DNA of 64,000 bases, taken from Nereocystis luetkeana. Taxonomy: Eukaryota > Sar > Phaeophyceae > Laminariales > Laminariaceae. The DNA is taken from assembly GCA_031213475.1 (NCBI GenBank), contig JARUPZ010000005.1, positions 12,843,260-12,907,259 of the forward strand, in the 5' to 3' direction. Shown one piece after another: positions 33,437-44,542 of the stretch. The position numbers were made by a program, and so were the translations under genes. Below the pieces are notes generated by a model. It was not told where the DNA came from. It made no database searches and saw nothing but the letters and a program-made list of their open reading frames with translations. Every line of letters begins with the position of its first letter. Within the stretch, counting starts at the first letter, position 1.

Positions 33437-34132
33437 TCACTCAAACATGGTGCTCAACGAACAATGCCCATACCCCCTTATTCGCCGTCCAAAGAAAGGC
33501 AGATTCAACAGGAACCTACGATGAGACTTAAAAGGGGTCGCAGCAAGGGATTTGGTCAAAATATCCGCGTGCTGCTCTTCCGAAGCTACGAACTGAATGT
33601 CGATCTTCTTAGCACGAAGTAGCTCTCTGACAAAATGAAAACGCACGTCAATATGCTTACTCCGCGCAGAACTAAGATGGTTCTCAGCCAACGCTATGGC
33701 CCCCTGGTTATCCTCCAAAACCCGAACACATGATCCGCTTAGCTCTGGACAAATGAACGACAACACCGCGCCCGTAAACAAAGCTTCCTTCGCCCTTTCA
33801 CCCAGGGCGACATACTCTGCTTCTGCTGTCGACAACGTAACACACCTCTGCGGGCTACTTGCCCAACTGACGGCCGCACCCCCTAGGGTAATTACCTTCC
33901 CCGATACCGAGCGCCTATCGTTCGACTTACCGGCATAATCAGCATCACTATACGCTGTCAAATCCAATCCCGAACCCCGCACAAAAGTCAAGCCCATAAA
34001 CTTGGTCCCATGGAGGTAAGCCATAATCTTCAAAATTGCCTTCCAGTGCCTCTCCATTGGGTTGTGGGAGTGGCGCGCCACAGCACGCACAGCGTTCGAG
34101 ATGTCCGGCCTCGTCATGGTCGACAGCCACAT
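33437..34132 (-). pseudogene. Ty1/copia RNase H domain
   Basis: C-terminal part of copia pol, which degrades the RNA strand of the replication hybrid. It starts MWLSTMTRPDI, the usual end of RT, and shows the RNase H motifs YSDADYAG, TLSTAEAEYVALG, EDNQGAIALAEN and KHIDVRFHFVRE with the acidic residues in place. It ends with the common tail HADILTKSLA. A single TAG at 34,133-34,135, where relatives have Leu, separates it from the RT frame; otherwise it is intact. Confidence 0.9.
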
Positions 34133-35116
34133 CTAGCTGCCCACAGCCTCCCTGTACGGCCAGTCTCCTCCAAGTTCGCCCTCCTCTCTTGGAACTAGTT
34201 CCACACCGGGGGTCGCGGGGATGTCAGACGATGAGTTAATACCAAAACGATTCAGCATGCTCTCAATAAACGCCTTCTGCGTAATCTCCAATGTTCCCAA
34301 CTCCCAGTCGCGTTTGAAAGCACAACCAGTATACCAAGTCAGTTCGCCGAGGTTATTTGTGGGGAATTTCGTAACTAGCGCGGCATGGAAATCTCCGCAT
34401 GTCTCGTCCGATCCTGCGATCACGATGTCATCTACATGGACGGCAATGATCAGTTCAGCCTTGCCGTCCACAACCATGCGAAAAGTACACGGGTAAGACC
34501 TACACTGCTCCATACCGTACTCTACCACGGTTTCCACCAATAATCCGGCCCACTGCCGTCCGCTCTCCTTTAGATATTGCAGTGATCTGTTCAGGCGGAC
34601 GATCCTTTCTGACATGTCACCACACCCACCGGGTAGTTTCATGTATATCTCGGCGTCGAGTTTCGCGCGAACAAAAGATTGCGCGACGTCTAGATGAAAA
34701 GTCTTCTGACCATATTCGGTGGCAACAGTCGCCAGAATTTCAACTGACGCTAACGAAGGAGTTGGTGCAAACGTTTGAAAGTAATCTACGTCCTGCACCT
34801 GGCTAAAACCCTTAGCCACAAGTCTGGCCTTGGTCTTTACTATCATACCATCCTTATCCGTCTTGTAGGTGAACACCCACTTCGCGCCTACAGGTTTTCG
34901 CCCTCGTGGCGGTGTCGCGGCTTCATATGTACCGGTCGTTTTGTGACGGTCCAACTCAATTTGCATGGCCTCGTGCCACGCCGCTTTATATCGGGAACGC
35001 TCTACATCTGCTACGGACTGCGGGGGCGGTTCTACGTCTTCCGGGAAACCACTCGGCATGCACACGCTCAACTCCCCTTTATTCTCCACGGCAGGTCCTC
35101 CGGCCATCAAGGCCAC
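34133..35116 (-). pseudogene. Ty1/copia reverse transcriptase
   Basis: About 327 codons with the copia RT pattern: KPVGAKWVFTYKTDKDG, KARLVAKGFSQ, FAPTPSLASV, HLDVAQSFVRAKLD (motif A Asp) and VHVDDIVIAG (the YxDD box in its VDD form). It stops at TAG 34,133 just before the RNase H domain. The motif A Gln/Ser (usually AFL) may be a decay change. The upstream linker lies in another frame. Confidence 0.9.
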
Positions 35117-35220
35117 TGCGTCCTCCGTCGTCCATGACGTACGATCCAGGATGCTCCCAGGCGTCGTCCACCACTCGTACGCTGCCGCAAGCAGCGCGTC
35201 TGCGGCTCCTCTGTCCAGCT

Positions 35221-35919
35221 TTAGCTAGTGACAGCAGGTTCACCCTCCAGGCGTTGGCTCTGACCCCCGGTCCGGCCCCGTACTGTTGGAGGGAGCCGTC
35301 CCCAGCTGCTGAGCTTGTGTGCTGGCCTGCCCGCCGACAGGATCGCGGGAGGGCCTTCACCGTTCCCTTGGCCGGTGTCGGAGACTGATGCTGCACCCGG
35401 GTCGCTTTCGGCCCTGCCTGGCGGGACCGAGGAGGCGTCCACGGCGCCCCCTTGAGACGAACCCATCGTCTCCGCTGTTTCGGCCCTTGCCCTCGGGGCC
35501 GAGGAGGCGTTCATGGCGCCCCCTTGAGACGAACACATCGTCTCCGCTGTTTCGTCGCCGGCGACAGGTATCTGATGTATGCGCTCCTGCATAAACGCGT
35601 CCAGGTCAAAACCCCACGTCACGTCGAGGTCGTTCAAGTGAGCCAGACCGTCGTCCAGCTCATTCACCACCCCCCCACCACCTCGATCCGACGTGCTCAC
35701 GTCGTCCGCCTCGGACCCCTCTTTTTCCGTAGACAGGGAGTCATTCGCCTGGGCAGGTACAGGTGGTGCAGGCGACACGCGTTGCCAGGTGACATTTCGC
35801 GTGATTAGCACAGTGCGTTGCCTCGTCAAAACTCGTACTGAGTCTCGGGCGTAGTTGGGTGCAGGGCCAAGGTAACAGCACTCTTGTGCTTTCACCTGTG
35901 ACTTGTTTTCCCTCTTCAC
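35221..35919 (-). pseudogene. Copia linker between integrase and RT
   Basis: About 232 codons, beginning MKRENKSQVKAQECCYLG, the end of the integrase C-terminal region, and GPAPNYARDSVRVL. Acidic and Gly/Ser-rich linker follows. Two units of about 65 bp repeat ETAETM.SSQGGA. It ends in TAA near 35,221 and is out of frame with the RT by one base. Confidence 0.75.
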
Positions 35920-35954
35920 CTTGCAGTAGCCAGGCTTGAGGAAAGGTAGTAATA

Positions 35955-37085
35955 CTACCGGGGGGGGCTACCATGCCACATCTCATGGGGCGACTTGCTC
36001 TCAGGGTTTGCTGTCGTTGCAGTGCGGTTCAAGGCGTCACACGCCCAGTGGGACGCTTTCGTCCACAATGACGCAGTGGCCAGGAGTTGCGTGCCGGGAA
36101 AAAGCTCTTTAGCTTGGATTCGGCCCGCCATTGCGGCCGTCTCGATCAAACCCAGCGCGCGCTCTGCTACTCCGTTAAATTGGGAGCTGTCGGCTGTCGT
36201 AAATTCCTGCTTGATCCCTCGTGATCTACACAGGTCGCCAAACTTGCCTCCGCGGAATTCGCCACCTCCATCAGATCGGACGATAACCACAGTAGAAGGG
36301 ACACCATCTGCACGAGACTCCGCAAGAAACTGCTCGAACAATTCCGTGGCGTCCGACTTGTGGCGCATGAAGTACGCCCACGTATACCGTGAAAAATCGT
36401 CGCGCACTATCAGAGTATACCGCTTTTTTCCGAGAGACTCTACCACCTTAGGTCCACTCAAATCCACAAAAACTCTCACAAGCTTCTTTGCTGATCGTGT
36501 GTGTGGGGACTGCTTGATACCTTTGCGGAGACCCTTCGCCGTGGAGCACCCTCTGCACTCCAGCAGCCTTTCCTCGAGGACAATCCCTTGCTGCTCCGCG
36601 GTCTTGCGGAGTAGTACCTCATGGGAGTGTCCAGCCGCGCAGTGGAAATCATTGATGTTGATCGCAGACTTGTGGGGCGGTTGCCCCTGGGCGAGTACAG
36701 CACAGGCAGTTTCCCCACAACTGCGGTCGACCCGGTAGCCGTACAGACTGTAAAGGGTCCCACTCAGCGGAAACACGGTCGAACGCTCTGACTTGAGCCT
36801 GACTACAACCCCCGTGGGACGCCCTTCGAAAGTGTGACCGTTTTTGACGAGAGTGGGGAGGGAAAACAGGTGGTAGCGGAGATCCGGCACGTGCGCAACA
36901 ATCTGGCGAGACGCCGGGAGTGCGGGAAGGGGATTTGTCTCGCGCGGTGGAGCTTGGTGGAAAATTACATGGCCTATACCTTCCTGTGCTGCCATCAGCG
37001 ATAGCAGCCCATACCCCATAGCCTCGCGGTTCCGCGCGGTCTCTTCTCTTGTCCGCCCCCACAGAACGTCGCCTTCCTCCGGGTG
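35955..37085 (-). pseudogene. Copia integrase module A
   Basis: This inserts retroelement cDNA. From its first codons it has the end of a protease domain (MGYGLLSLMAAQEG ... HVPDLRYHLFSLPTL), then the GAG-pre-integrase zinc region (INDFHCAAGHSHE, then CRGCSTAKG) and the integrase core: FVDLSGP, IVRSDGGGEFRG and NGVAERALG for the D, D, E triad. The N-terminal protease half with its Asp is absent. It joins upstream, in frame after one TGA (37,086-37,088), to module B. The break at its end falls at a run of seven C on the minus strand near 35,961 and may be a single-base indel. Confidence 0.9.
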
Positions 37086-38313
37086 TCAGCCAGCTTCCCC
37101 CATTGTCCGACCACCCTGCACGCCGCCACCACCCTTCTGGTGTCGTGCAGTCTCCCTGGTCCACCTCTCGTGCACGCCGCCACCACCCTCCTGGTGTCGT
37201 GCAGTCTCCCCCTTGGTCCTCCCCCTCAGCACGTCGCCATCCTCCGGATCCGGGATATAAGAACCCAGTTCACGGGCAGCACGCTGCGGAAGCTGTGGCT
37301 GCCGTGACTGCTGCGGCGGCGACGGCGGTGATCTTGGCGGCGACGGCGGCGGCGGCGGTGGCGGTGACGGTGGTAGTGGCGGCGGCGGTGACGATGACGG
37401 CGGCAGAGACGGCGATGGTGACGGCGGTGGCGGCGGCGACGGTGGTAGCGGCGGTGGGGATGGGGACGGTAATCCGGGGTATACGTCAGGGCCTCTCAGA
37501 GGCTCCGGCGTACCCGGGGGCGATGGTGACGGCGACGGCGGCGGCGGGGAGCTCTCCTCCTCCGAAGGCAGTAACCCCACAAACGGCTTCCTCGGGTGCT
37601 CCCAAGTGACATCGGGGGAGAACGGCCTCTGGCCAGATGCCAGCAGAATCTTGCTGCAGTCAGCTGCGTGGTGGTTGCCACCGTTGAGGTAGAAACAAGC
37701 TTCTGTCTTCGGCTCGGTCTTCAAGCTCCTCCTGACGTGGTGGAAACCTGGATTAAAAAATGGGAGCAACCGCACAAACGTTGCTCTCCCGTAGAATTTG
37801 CGGTACGGCGAGTGCATTTCCGGCTTGTCTCTCACCCGTGTCGTCATTTTGATGACGAACTCCGCCTTGGTGAACTCGGTGCCGTTGTCCGAGCGAAGGC
37901 ACTCCACCATGGACGGAACACCCTTGGCGTTGATGTCGGCCAAAAAACCAGCGAAGACCTTCGGGACATCGGACGTCCGCTTCAAGAAATACGGTCATCC
38001 CAGTCGCGAGTAGTCGTCGACGATCATCATCATGTACTCCGCACCGCCAGCAGACGTCGACTGCTGTCCCGACAGATCCACGAACAGACGTTCCAGAGGC
38101 CTGGTGGCGCGTCACTCGGTCGCCCACGGCACCGCCATCCTCCTCCCTTCGCCTTAGAACATCGAGTACACGAAAACAACTCCCCAAACACCTTAATGCC
38201 CATCTGGCGTGCCGTCTCACGGAGAGTGTCAGCATGGGAGTGGGAAAGGGAAACGTGAAGGTCGTTAATATCAATCCTCCGCCTTTTTCCGGGGGCCAAA
38301 ACAGCGGCAGCAA
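37086..38313 (-). pseudogene. Copia integrase module B, internally deleted
   Basis: The pre-integrase part is in one frame (DINDLHVSLSHSHADTLRET, CTRCSKAKG at 38,280-38,150). After a frameshift the core follows: MVECLRSDNGTEFTKAEF keeps the second catalytic Asp. The sequence then jumps to the integrase C-terminal region (FVRLLPFFNPGFHHVRR, then YLNGGNHHAADCSKILLASG), so the part with the catalytic Glu is deleted near 37,815-37,850. A long Pro/Ser linker ends in three Gly/Glu/Thr-rich repeats (GETARHQEGGGG) and a TGA. It is related to, but distinct from, module A. Confidence 0.85.
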
Positions 38314-38322
38314 TCGGGGTCT

Positions 38323-38673
38323 CTAAGCCCGTGTGGCGTCTATGTACGAACCCGCGTCCCTACGCATGAAGGACAAGTGTCCACCCAGCATGTGAGCTTC
38401 CTGAGAATCTAGTGTGACCGGGCATTTCAGCCTTACTGCGAGAAGCAAACACAGGTTGAAGCGAACTCCGGGTGCGTATGCTACGTCCAAACGTCTACCT
38501 CGAACATCACACTGAGAGCTGTGTATCATCATCGGAATCTGTCCGAAGTACTCGACCTTCAGTGACCTCATGTCCCCGACGACCACACTACTCTTACCGG
38601 GGGGAGGGGGGTAACAGCCTACCATGCCAAAGGGGTTACCAGTTACGTGAAAGGCTGCTCCCGAATCCGCTAC
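38323..38673 (-). pseudogene. Copia aspartic protease (element B)
   Basis: WVADSGAAFHVTGNPFGM (from 38,673 on the minus strand) holds the catalytic DSGA of copia proteases, with VVVGDMRSLKVEYFGQIP and the strand YAPGVRFNLCLLL that normally closes the domain (HVPGLRFNLLS in relatives). The codon just before Trp is TAA (38,674-38,676). The rest of the domain is open to 38,323. Confidence 0.85.
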
Positions 38674-39209
38674 CCATTATTTCCTCCCACTAGCCCACAC
38701 CAAATCGTCGCTTAAAGTACTCTTACCTTGGTGCGCAAACTGCGCGGTGAAGAGGTGCGGGTCGAACGCAGGCGTAGGGTTGCCGTTGTTCGCTGGGCCA
38801 GGGAAAGGGAAATTGCTCGAGGAGGGTGGTTGTGACGGGACAGCTCCGGCTGAGGCAGTAGCCCGGTTTGCCACACCGGAAGCAGACCCCCTTACGCCTC
38901 GGTTGCGTGTTGCTCGGTGGGAGACCCCAGCCTTCCGGGGTCATTTCGGGCGGCGGGGGCATAGGAGGCATTGTCCCTGGTGGTGGCTCGGTATATACCC
39001 AACCTATGGGCGGGACCGCCCCACCCGTACCGAAGGAGTCGGGACCGGAGTCATCCCAATGGTACCTGCAGGCCACGGCATCCCAACGCCATTTGGGCCC
39101 GGTTGTTTTCCCCGGCCAAGCTCCTCCCCGGTTTCCATCATGTTGACGGGGCCGATGCTACTGCTGCTGCTGCTGGGGCTGCTGCTGCTGATACTGCTGT
39201 TGCTGGGGT

Positions 39210-39253
<44 letters not shown>

Positions 39254-39416
39254 ATGATACTGCTGCTGCTGCTGGGGCTGATGCTGCTGCGGTGGCTGCT
39301 GCTTCTGCTGCTGCTGCAGTTGCTGCTGATACTGCTGTTGCTGCTGCGGTTGCTGCTGATACTGCTGCTGCCCACCCTTGAACCTCCCGCCTCTCCTGTC
39401 CCTCCTTTCCCTTCAT
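38674..39416 (-). pseudogene. Copia gag, zinc-knuckle half
   Basis: On the minus strand a Gln-rich region comes first (CAG-rich DNA at 39,159-39,374), then Pro/Met-rich sequence (PPGTMPPMPPPP) and a CCHC-type knuckle read as CFRCGKPGYCLSRSCP. The frame changes just after the knuckle, and the invariant His seems to be lost to a change at GYC. The second frame (38,874-38,677) runs to the TAA directly before the protease. Another stop (TGA, 39,414-39,416) breaks the Gln-rich frame upstream. Confidence 0.7.
39159..39374. repeat. Triplet repeat tract encoding Gln and His
   Basis: On the plus strand CTG units with an inner GAT run (about 39,234-39,259). On the minus strand, in the gag frame, this reads Gln stretches broken by Tyr and Pro, and about eight His in a row. 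In the other two frames it gives Ser/Asn- and Ala-rich frames, which are shadows. Confidence 0.85.
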
Positions 39417-39562
39417 GGACCGGCACCTCCTCCACCGGCAGGCTGCGCACCTCCGGTGTACAAAGCATGCTGATTTACCACTCCCTGTACGCCCAACGCC
39501 TTGGAAACCATCTCCTTGTCTGCCCTATCGTTTGCATACGCGTCACGGATGATCTCATCGAT

Positions 39563-40390
39563 CTAGGAACGGGAGATGGACGGGCGGGAACGAATGAACT
39601 TCCTTTGTATCACGTACAAGGGCGAGAGGTTCGTCACGACATGGCGGCTCACTTCCTCCACACTCTTGCCACAGCCTAGCATAGCCAGCTCATCCGCTGC
39701 CTTATCTACCCTACCTAAGAATAGCAGAGGGTTCTCGTCCTCGACTATTCTGATGTTCTCGAAGTCTCTCTGTAGCCTTATGTGCCAGCTATCGTCCTTG
39801 GAATGTAGTAGTCTTCTAGTTGTTTCCAACCACCACTTGGCGACATGGCCTTCTGCATTCAAAACTCCGCCATCGCGTATCCAGTCATCGCTTCCATCAT
39901 CAATCCATAGATTAGTCGCGCATCCCCAATCTCGTAAGGCGAGTGCCTGGATGCTAGCTCCTCCTTCGACACCCTTACGTCACCAACCATAACAGGGTTT
40001 GACGTGCTTAATACATGAAGGCACCCTAGGGATGACAGGTACGCTTCGAATTTACTGCACACATACTAAAGTGGACGTCTATGGTATCGAACTTTAGGGA
40101 TCTCGACTGAGATAAACTAGGGCGGTATAAATAAGTGGTTGGCGACATGCCTGAATGGACTCCCAGCCCGGATGTTGGCACCGTCGACGCTGCTTGTACC
40201 CTCGCAGCTGCTTCTCCTCTCGCCCCCGTACCGCCCCCCCCTCCGTTCCGTCTCGCGGCGCTTCCTTCTCGGCGCCCAGCCTCTGCTCCTTTATCATCCG
40301 TTTCAGGACCTCGATCTTCTCCTACATCTTCAGCATCTTCTCAATCGCCACGCTTGCTTCCTGACTAGACATGCCATCTGAACCAGACAT
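39563..40390 (-). pseudogene. Copia gag, N-terminal and capsid part
   Basis: Starts on the minus strand at 40,390 (MSGSDGMSSQEASVAIEKML) and hits TAG after about 22 codons. A basic coiled-coil-like stretch (EKIEVLKRMIKEQRLGAEKE) follows. The capsid part is spread over two frames: KFEAYLSSLGCLHVL ... DARLIYGLMMEA (40,060-39,859) and WWLETTRRLLHSKDDS ... LLFLGRVDKAADELAMLG (39,860-39,563), the UBN2-type gag pattern. At least three breaks make it inactive. Confidence 0.75.
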
Positions 40391-42159
40391 GCCGGAAGGT
40401 TCCCACCTCTCTAGGTTTGTCTTGGGTACGCTTGCCTATAGAAGATCACCTGTCCACTAGTGTGGTGATTGATCTCTAAAGGTATAGACGCAGCTGGCAT
40501 TGGAACGCGTGGTTGACTCCAGACAACAACACGAAACTCCTATTGTATATTGTATATCCGAGCTGTCGAGCGACAGCCGATGGCGAAGCATGCACGTGAT
40601 TATCCACCACATTACCGGCACAATAAACCTCCCGTTGGTTCCGCAGATTATCCGCCTAAATCTCCAGTTCTTATAATTCCACATCAATATATGGAACTCC
40701 CTAATGCTAGGTGGAACATCTCCGTCGTCTATCTTGAGCACAATCAATAGGTAACACATATTTGGGCTAAATATTTAGGATTGAAGGAGTTGCTTAACTG
40801 AGCTGCCTAATGTCACTGAGAATTATATTCATGGTTTCACAAAATTAATTATTTGTATACCCACAGTAGGACATCCTATAGTTCGACTTGACTTGATTGA
40901 CAAGTAGTGGGTGAGGTAGGGCGATCTTGGAACGAGGGGCCTCTGGCATGATGAAGATAACCCTACCGTGTCACGCGTTTAAGTGGTCATTGATATATCC
41001 CCCCCACCTCCCCATGCTGTCACCCCCTTCTGCTATCCCAATATTTTAACTGCCCGAAGCATTCGTAATGTAAGGTTGTCTTTCACTCCCTTTGACTGAG
41101 GGGGATCTACACCGTACCCAAGGTTATTCGCGCAGTGTAACAAGTAAACCCCATAGATGTGCAAATTGAGAGAATATAAAAAGTCAAAAGTGCTAGACCG
41201 GAAATAAATAAGGTACTTTTCAGTAATATGGTCGAATGACTCTGAACGGCTTAAACCTGAAGACTCCAAAGCGTCTGCCTTACCATACGTATCACCAGTC
41301 CAGACAAAAGAAAACAGGAACCAAACCCATGGTAGCACACCCGCATAATAAGAAGAAACGCAAAAACCAAAAACGCTAACACAAAAGAGTGTTGAAAAAA
41401 AATGGAATACGAAGAACAAAACAAGAGAGGAAGTGAAAACGTGAAAAATGACAAAACAAAACAAGCGCTCAGGGCGCAGGTCGAGTTCCGAGGGGGGCAT
41501 TACTGTTCACTAGTATATTCGGCCCTATGCTATATCGCAGATGGATCAACATGAGCCCGACACAAGAATCCGGGCGGAAGCCAGGACTGGGATAGGGCGG
41601 AGATAAAAGGCTGCGTCAAAGGAAAACCCAACAGAGCAGGTCAATGTCCAACCGGTGGGTCAAGGACGACACGAGAAGCATAACGGAGGATGTAAGCAGG
41701 CGGACAAAGGCCGGCGAAGCCAACGGCAACATACCACAACAAACACAATGGAACACAAAAACCAGCACGAAAGTTGAAACGAAAATAGGGCTACGCAGCC
41801 GGGGCAAACTAGCAGATGGGTGCTAATTTGTTGCTGGACGTATTATTTTGATTATTGACCACGCATCCCTTCCGAGACGGAGCACCATTCTTCCTGTTAA
41901 CAAAGACACCTCTAACAGCTGGGCGCTCATTACATTCTAGCCAAGTATTCCATGGATTTATTTTGCTGATTTATTCCTCTTCTTGTCTCGCCGATTGTGG
42001 CCACCATCTATGTCTTAGGGTAGCGATCGTTTCACTCACTGGTATTATGCGTGTAAAACTCCCCCGTGTTTCATTCGTCTATTGCCTTCATCTCGGCGTG
42101 TACCACATGCCGTTCCTTCTTGTACATATTTCACATTATCCTGCAACGTGCGCACTGCA
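40391..42159. other. Stretch without recognised gene, upstream of copia gag
   Basis: A 5' LTR and primer-binding site would be expected just above 40,400 on the minus strand. No tRNA-complementary site and no second LTR copy could be recognised. Frames at 41,033-41,500 are low-complexity (Phe/Cys/Ser) and unsupported. Confidence 0.35.
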
Positions 42160-43195
42160 AGGTACGGGAGGGGGGAGGGGTGTACTCGATAGGAGAGGTG
42201 TACTCGATCTCATGCATGGCCGTAGTCGTATGAAAATAGACCCTCGCATCCCTTCAAGGCGGGGACGGAGCATTCCGGGTTTTCACAGACGAGGAAGAAA
42301 TTGTTTGCTCTAAGCGCGAAGCGCCGTGAGGTGTCCGGCGAGTCGCATGAAGGGTGAGCTGCATCTAACTATTAACTGCTCATGAGGCGGACTTGCATAC
42401 GGATGACAGCTTCTATGAGTTAATACAAGTTTCGGTGAAGCCACTTCACGAGACCGCAATGGGAGTACTATGTAACCTGCCTCTTGGGTGCCTTACCATA
42501 AACACTACGTGATACAATCCTTCTCCTTGTGCGGGGTAAAGATTCTTCACCTCGCTCAAAATGTCTAACTCGGACGCCAGCTGTGGTCGACCGCCAAACC
42601 AAAGCTAAAGCGGTGCCCAGGTTGTCTAGCTCAAGTAGGGAGAGGCATGTTTTACAGTGTCGTTTGCCAACCGACGCCAACCCGAGGGGGGGCACTCAAT
42701 ATCGTAGATGGTTGTAGTCATATGACCGCAGACCCTGGAATTCCTTCAATGCCCGGCCGGAGCACGTCGAGGTTTCACCGACCAGATGGGTTTGGTTGTG
42801 ACGAGCGTCAGGTGCCGCAAGGTTGTTGGCGAGTCGCATAGAGGGGTGAACTACATCCTATAAAGAAGCGCTTGCGAGGCGCACTTGCGTTTGGACGACA
42901 GCTTCAATGAGTTAATACATTTCCGCTCCGGGATGGCGCCTTCCAGAGACAGCCGTGGGTTCTATGTAACTGCTTCAAACGTGCCTTGACATAACCACTA
43001 CGTGATGGGGCGTATTTCCCTTGTGCAGAGAAACGGTTTTCCGCCCCCGCACAATTTTCCTAGAACTCGATCGCCAGTTGAGACCAATCGTCAAAACGAA
43101 AACATGCAAAAAACGGTACCCTGGTCGTCTAGCTCGTTGAGCGAGTGCATTATTTACGGTGTCGTTGCCAACCGACGCAAACCCGACCTATAGGG
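42160..43195. repeat. Diverged tandem duplication, two units of about 520 bp
   Basis: Unit 1 (about 42,160-42,690) and unit 2 (about 42,690-43,195) share in order CATGGCCGTAGTCGTATGA/ATGGTTGTAGTCATATGA, GGCGAGTCGCAT, GACAGCTTC.ATGAGTTAATAC, TATGTAAC, AACCACTACGTGAT and GTTGCCAACCGACGC. A shorter relative lies at 46,845-47,065 (CATGGTCGTCATAGGATAAC, GAAGCGCTTGTGAGGCGGAC). No frame is conserved between units. Confidence 0.75.
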
Positions 43196-43585
43196 GGGAA
43201 GGGAGTTCCATGGGCTTAGCAAAGAATAGGGCGAGACATCAAATAAAAAACGCTCGGGGTTGTAACACAGTAGGCAGTGGTCGCTGGGCGGCCCAACTAG
43301 AAAGGCGGCCAGTGCCACGTACCAACGGGTGTATTCACTAGCCTAATCGGCCTAGCTGCCGTTTGTTACGCCTCTTGCACCTCGTCAGCTACTACTCCGC
43401 CTCTCGGCGAGGCTTCTCCCCTACTAAGTGGCCACGAAACGGCGTTACTACTGGGAGTGGGGTGGGTTAGAAGAAGAGAAAAGTTGATGCAATGGAATGA
43501 ACAACAACAAACAATCAAAACCAATGGCAAGGCACTCTGCTCCTCCATTTTCGGGCCCTATTACTGCTGTCATTTAGACGTGTAC

Positions 43586-43881
43586 CTACTCCACGAATAA
43601 CATCATTTCCGCCCCTGCGCCGTCATGATCGCACAGTATGTTCCACCTCATACAGGCAACTGTGATACTGACCAATGCCAGACCGCAAAACGCGAGGTGG
43701 TAGCCGAAGGGGAAGGGGTGGCTCCCGCCAATGGAGAGGCGGAGTAGGCGAACAGCGCCGAAAAGATCACGGGGGATAGCGTCCTTGCGACCCACCTTGA
43801 CGTGAACGAGATCCCGTTCAGCTCACCGCGTCGTTTTGTCCTCGTGGCGTTGTTGATGGCGAATGGCACGCCAATGTGAAA
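43586..43881 (-). pseudogene. MFS pseudogene, last exon
   Basis: After an acceptor-like ATTAG the minus strand reads GVPFAINNATRTKRRGELNG, SFTSRWVARTLSPVIFSALF, then, one frame over, SHPFPFGYHLAFCGLALVSI and a TAG at 43,586-43,588. This is the end of a ZIFL-type transporter: the INN..RGELNG loop, TM11 and the HPFPFGYHL segment before TM12. One single-base shift lies near 43,735. The functional gene's matching exon is outside the window. Confidence 0.8.
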
Positions 43882-44534
43882 CTAATATGGGTCATACGCG
43901 TCATACAATGTAAACAAGGTACGCAAGGGAGGTTGAACGGCGAGAGGGCGATACATCAAAACCACGATGGGTACGTATACCAGCGTTAAAGTTTAGAGGT
44001 GTTCACGTTCGTTTGGGTCCCTTGTGGGGTCTGGTTGTTTCTACCTCCCGTAGAAACGTACTGGGTATAGCACACGTCTGAAGAAAAATAGAGTCTGGGG
44101 TATATCTGCCTGTCTCGCATGGGCCTCACATTGTTTCCTTTAGGGTGGAATTCACCAGGGACAGGCCTCCGAACAGGTCTCAGTCAATTTCTACTAATGT
44201 ACCTACGATGCAGTAGCATAGCAGCACCTCTACCGAACTGAGCCGACAAGACACAACTAGCGCATACATATGTATATATATATCGGTCGCCTTCTTCGCT
44301 CTACAATACAGCAACTACTCACCGCATCCAAACCCGCTAAAATCACGAACAGAATCGCAGCGGCGATCGGAACCACGAGTTTCCTGCTGCTCATGCTGGG
44401 GAGAAGGGGGATGAAGAAATAAGTGGGGACCTAGACAAGCGAGCCTGGCCTCTGGCACACTCGGGCTCCCCACTGTACGGTTATAACTGGCACCACTAGA
44501 CAGTTCAAAGTCTAACAACAATACCCCGCACGCA

Positions 44535-44542
44535 AAGAACAC
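44535..44542 (-). other. Possible start of MFS pseudogene exon 8
   Basis: Following a CGACAG acceptor the minus strand from 44,542 reads VFFACGVLLLDFELS, which would fit TM9 of the transporter in phase 0. Similarity fades after about 15 residues. No counterpart was recognised in the gene before the window ends. Confidence 0.3.

Noticed and set aside
37049..37609. Ala/Val-rich plus-strand frame
   Set aside because: It is the antisense of the Pro/Ser-rich linker of the copia element on the minus strand.
38747..39679. Leu-rich 310-codon plus-strand frame resembling a membrane protein
   Set aside because: CTG repeats opposite the gag Gln tract create the Leu run; the coding strand is minus.
32700..41500. 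LTRs of the copia element
   Set aside because: No pair of matching terminal sequences or tRNA-complementary primer site was recognised on either side.
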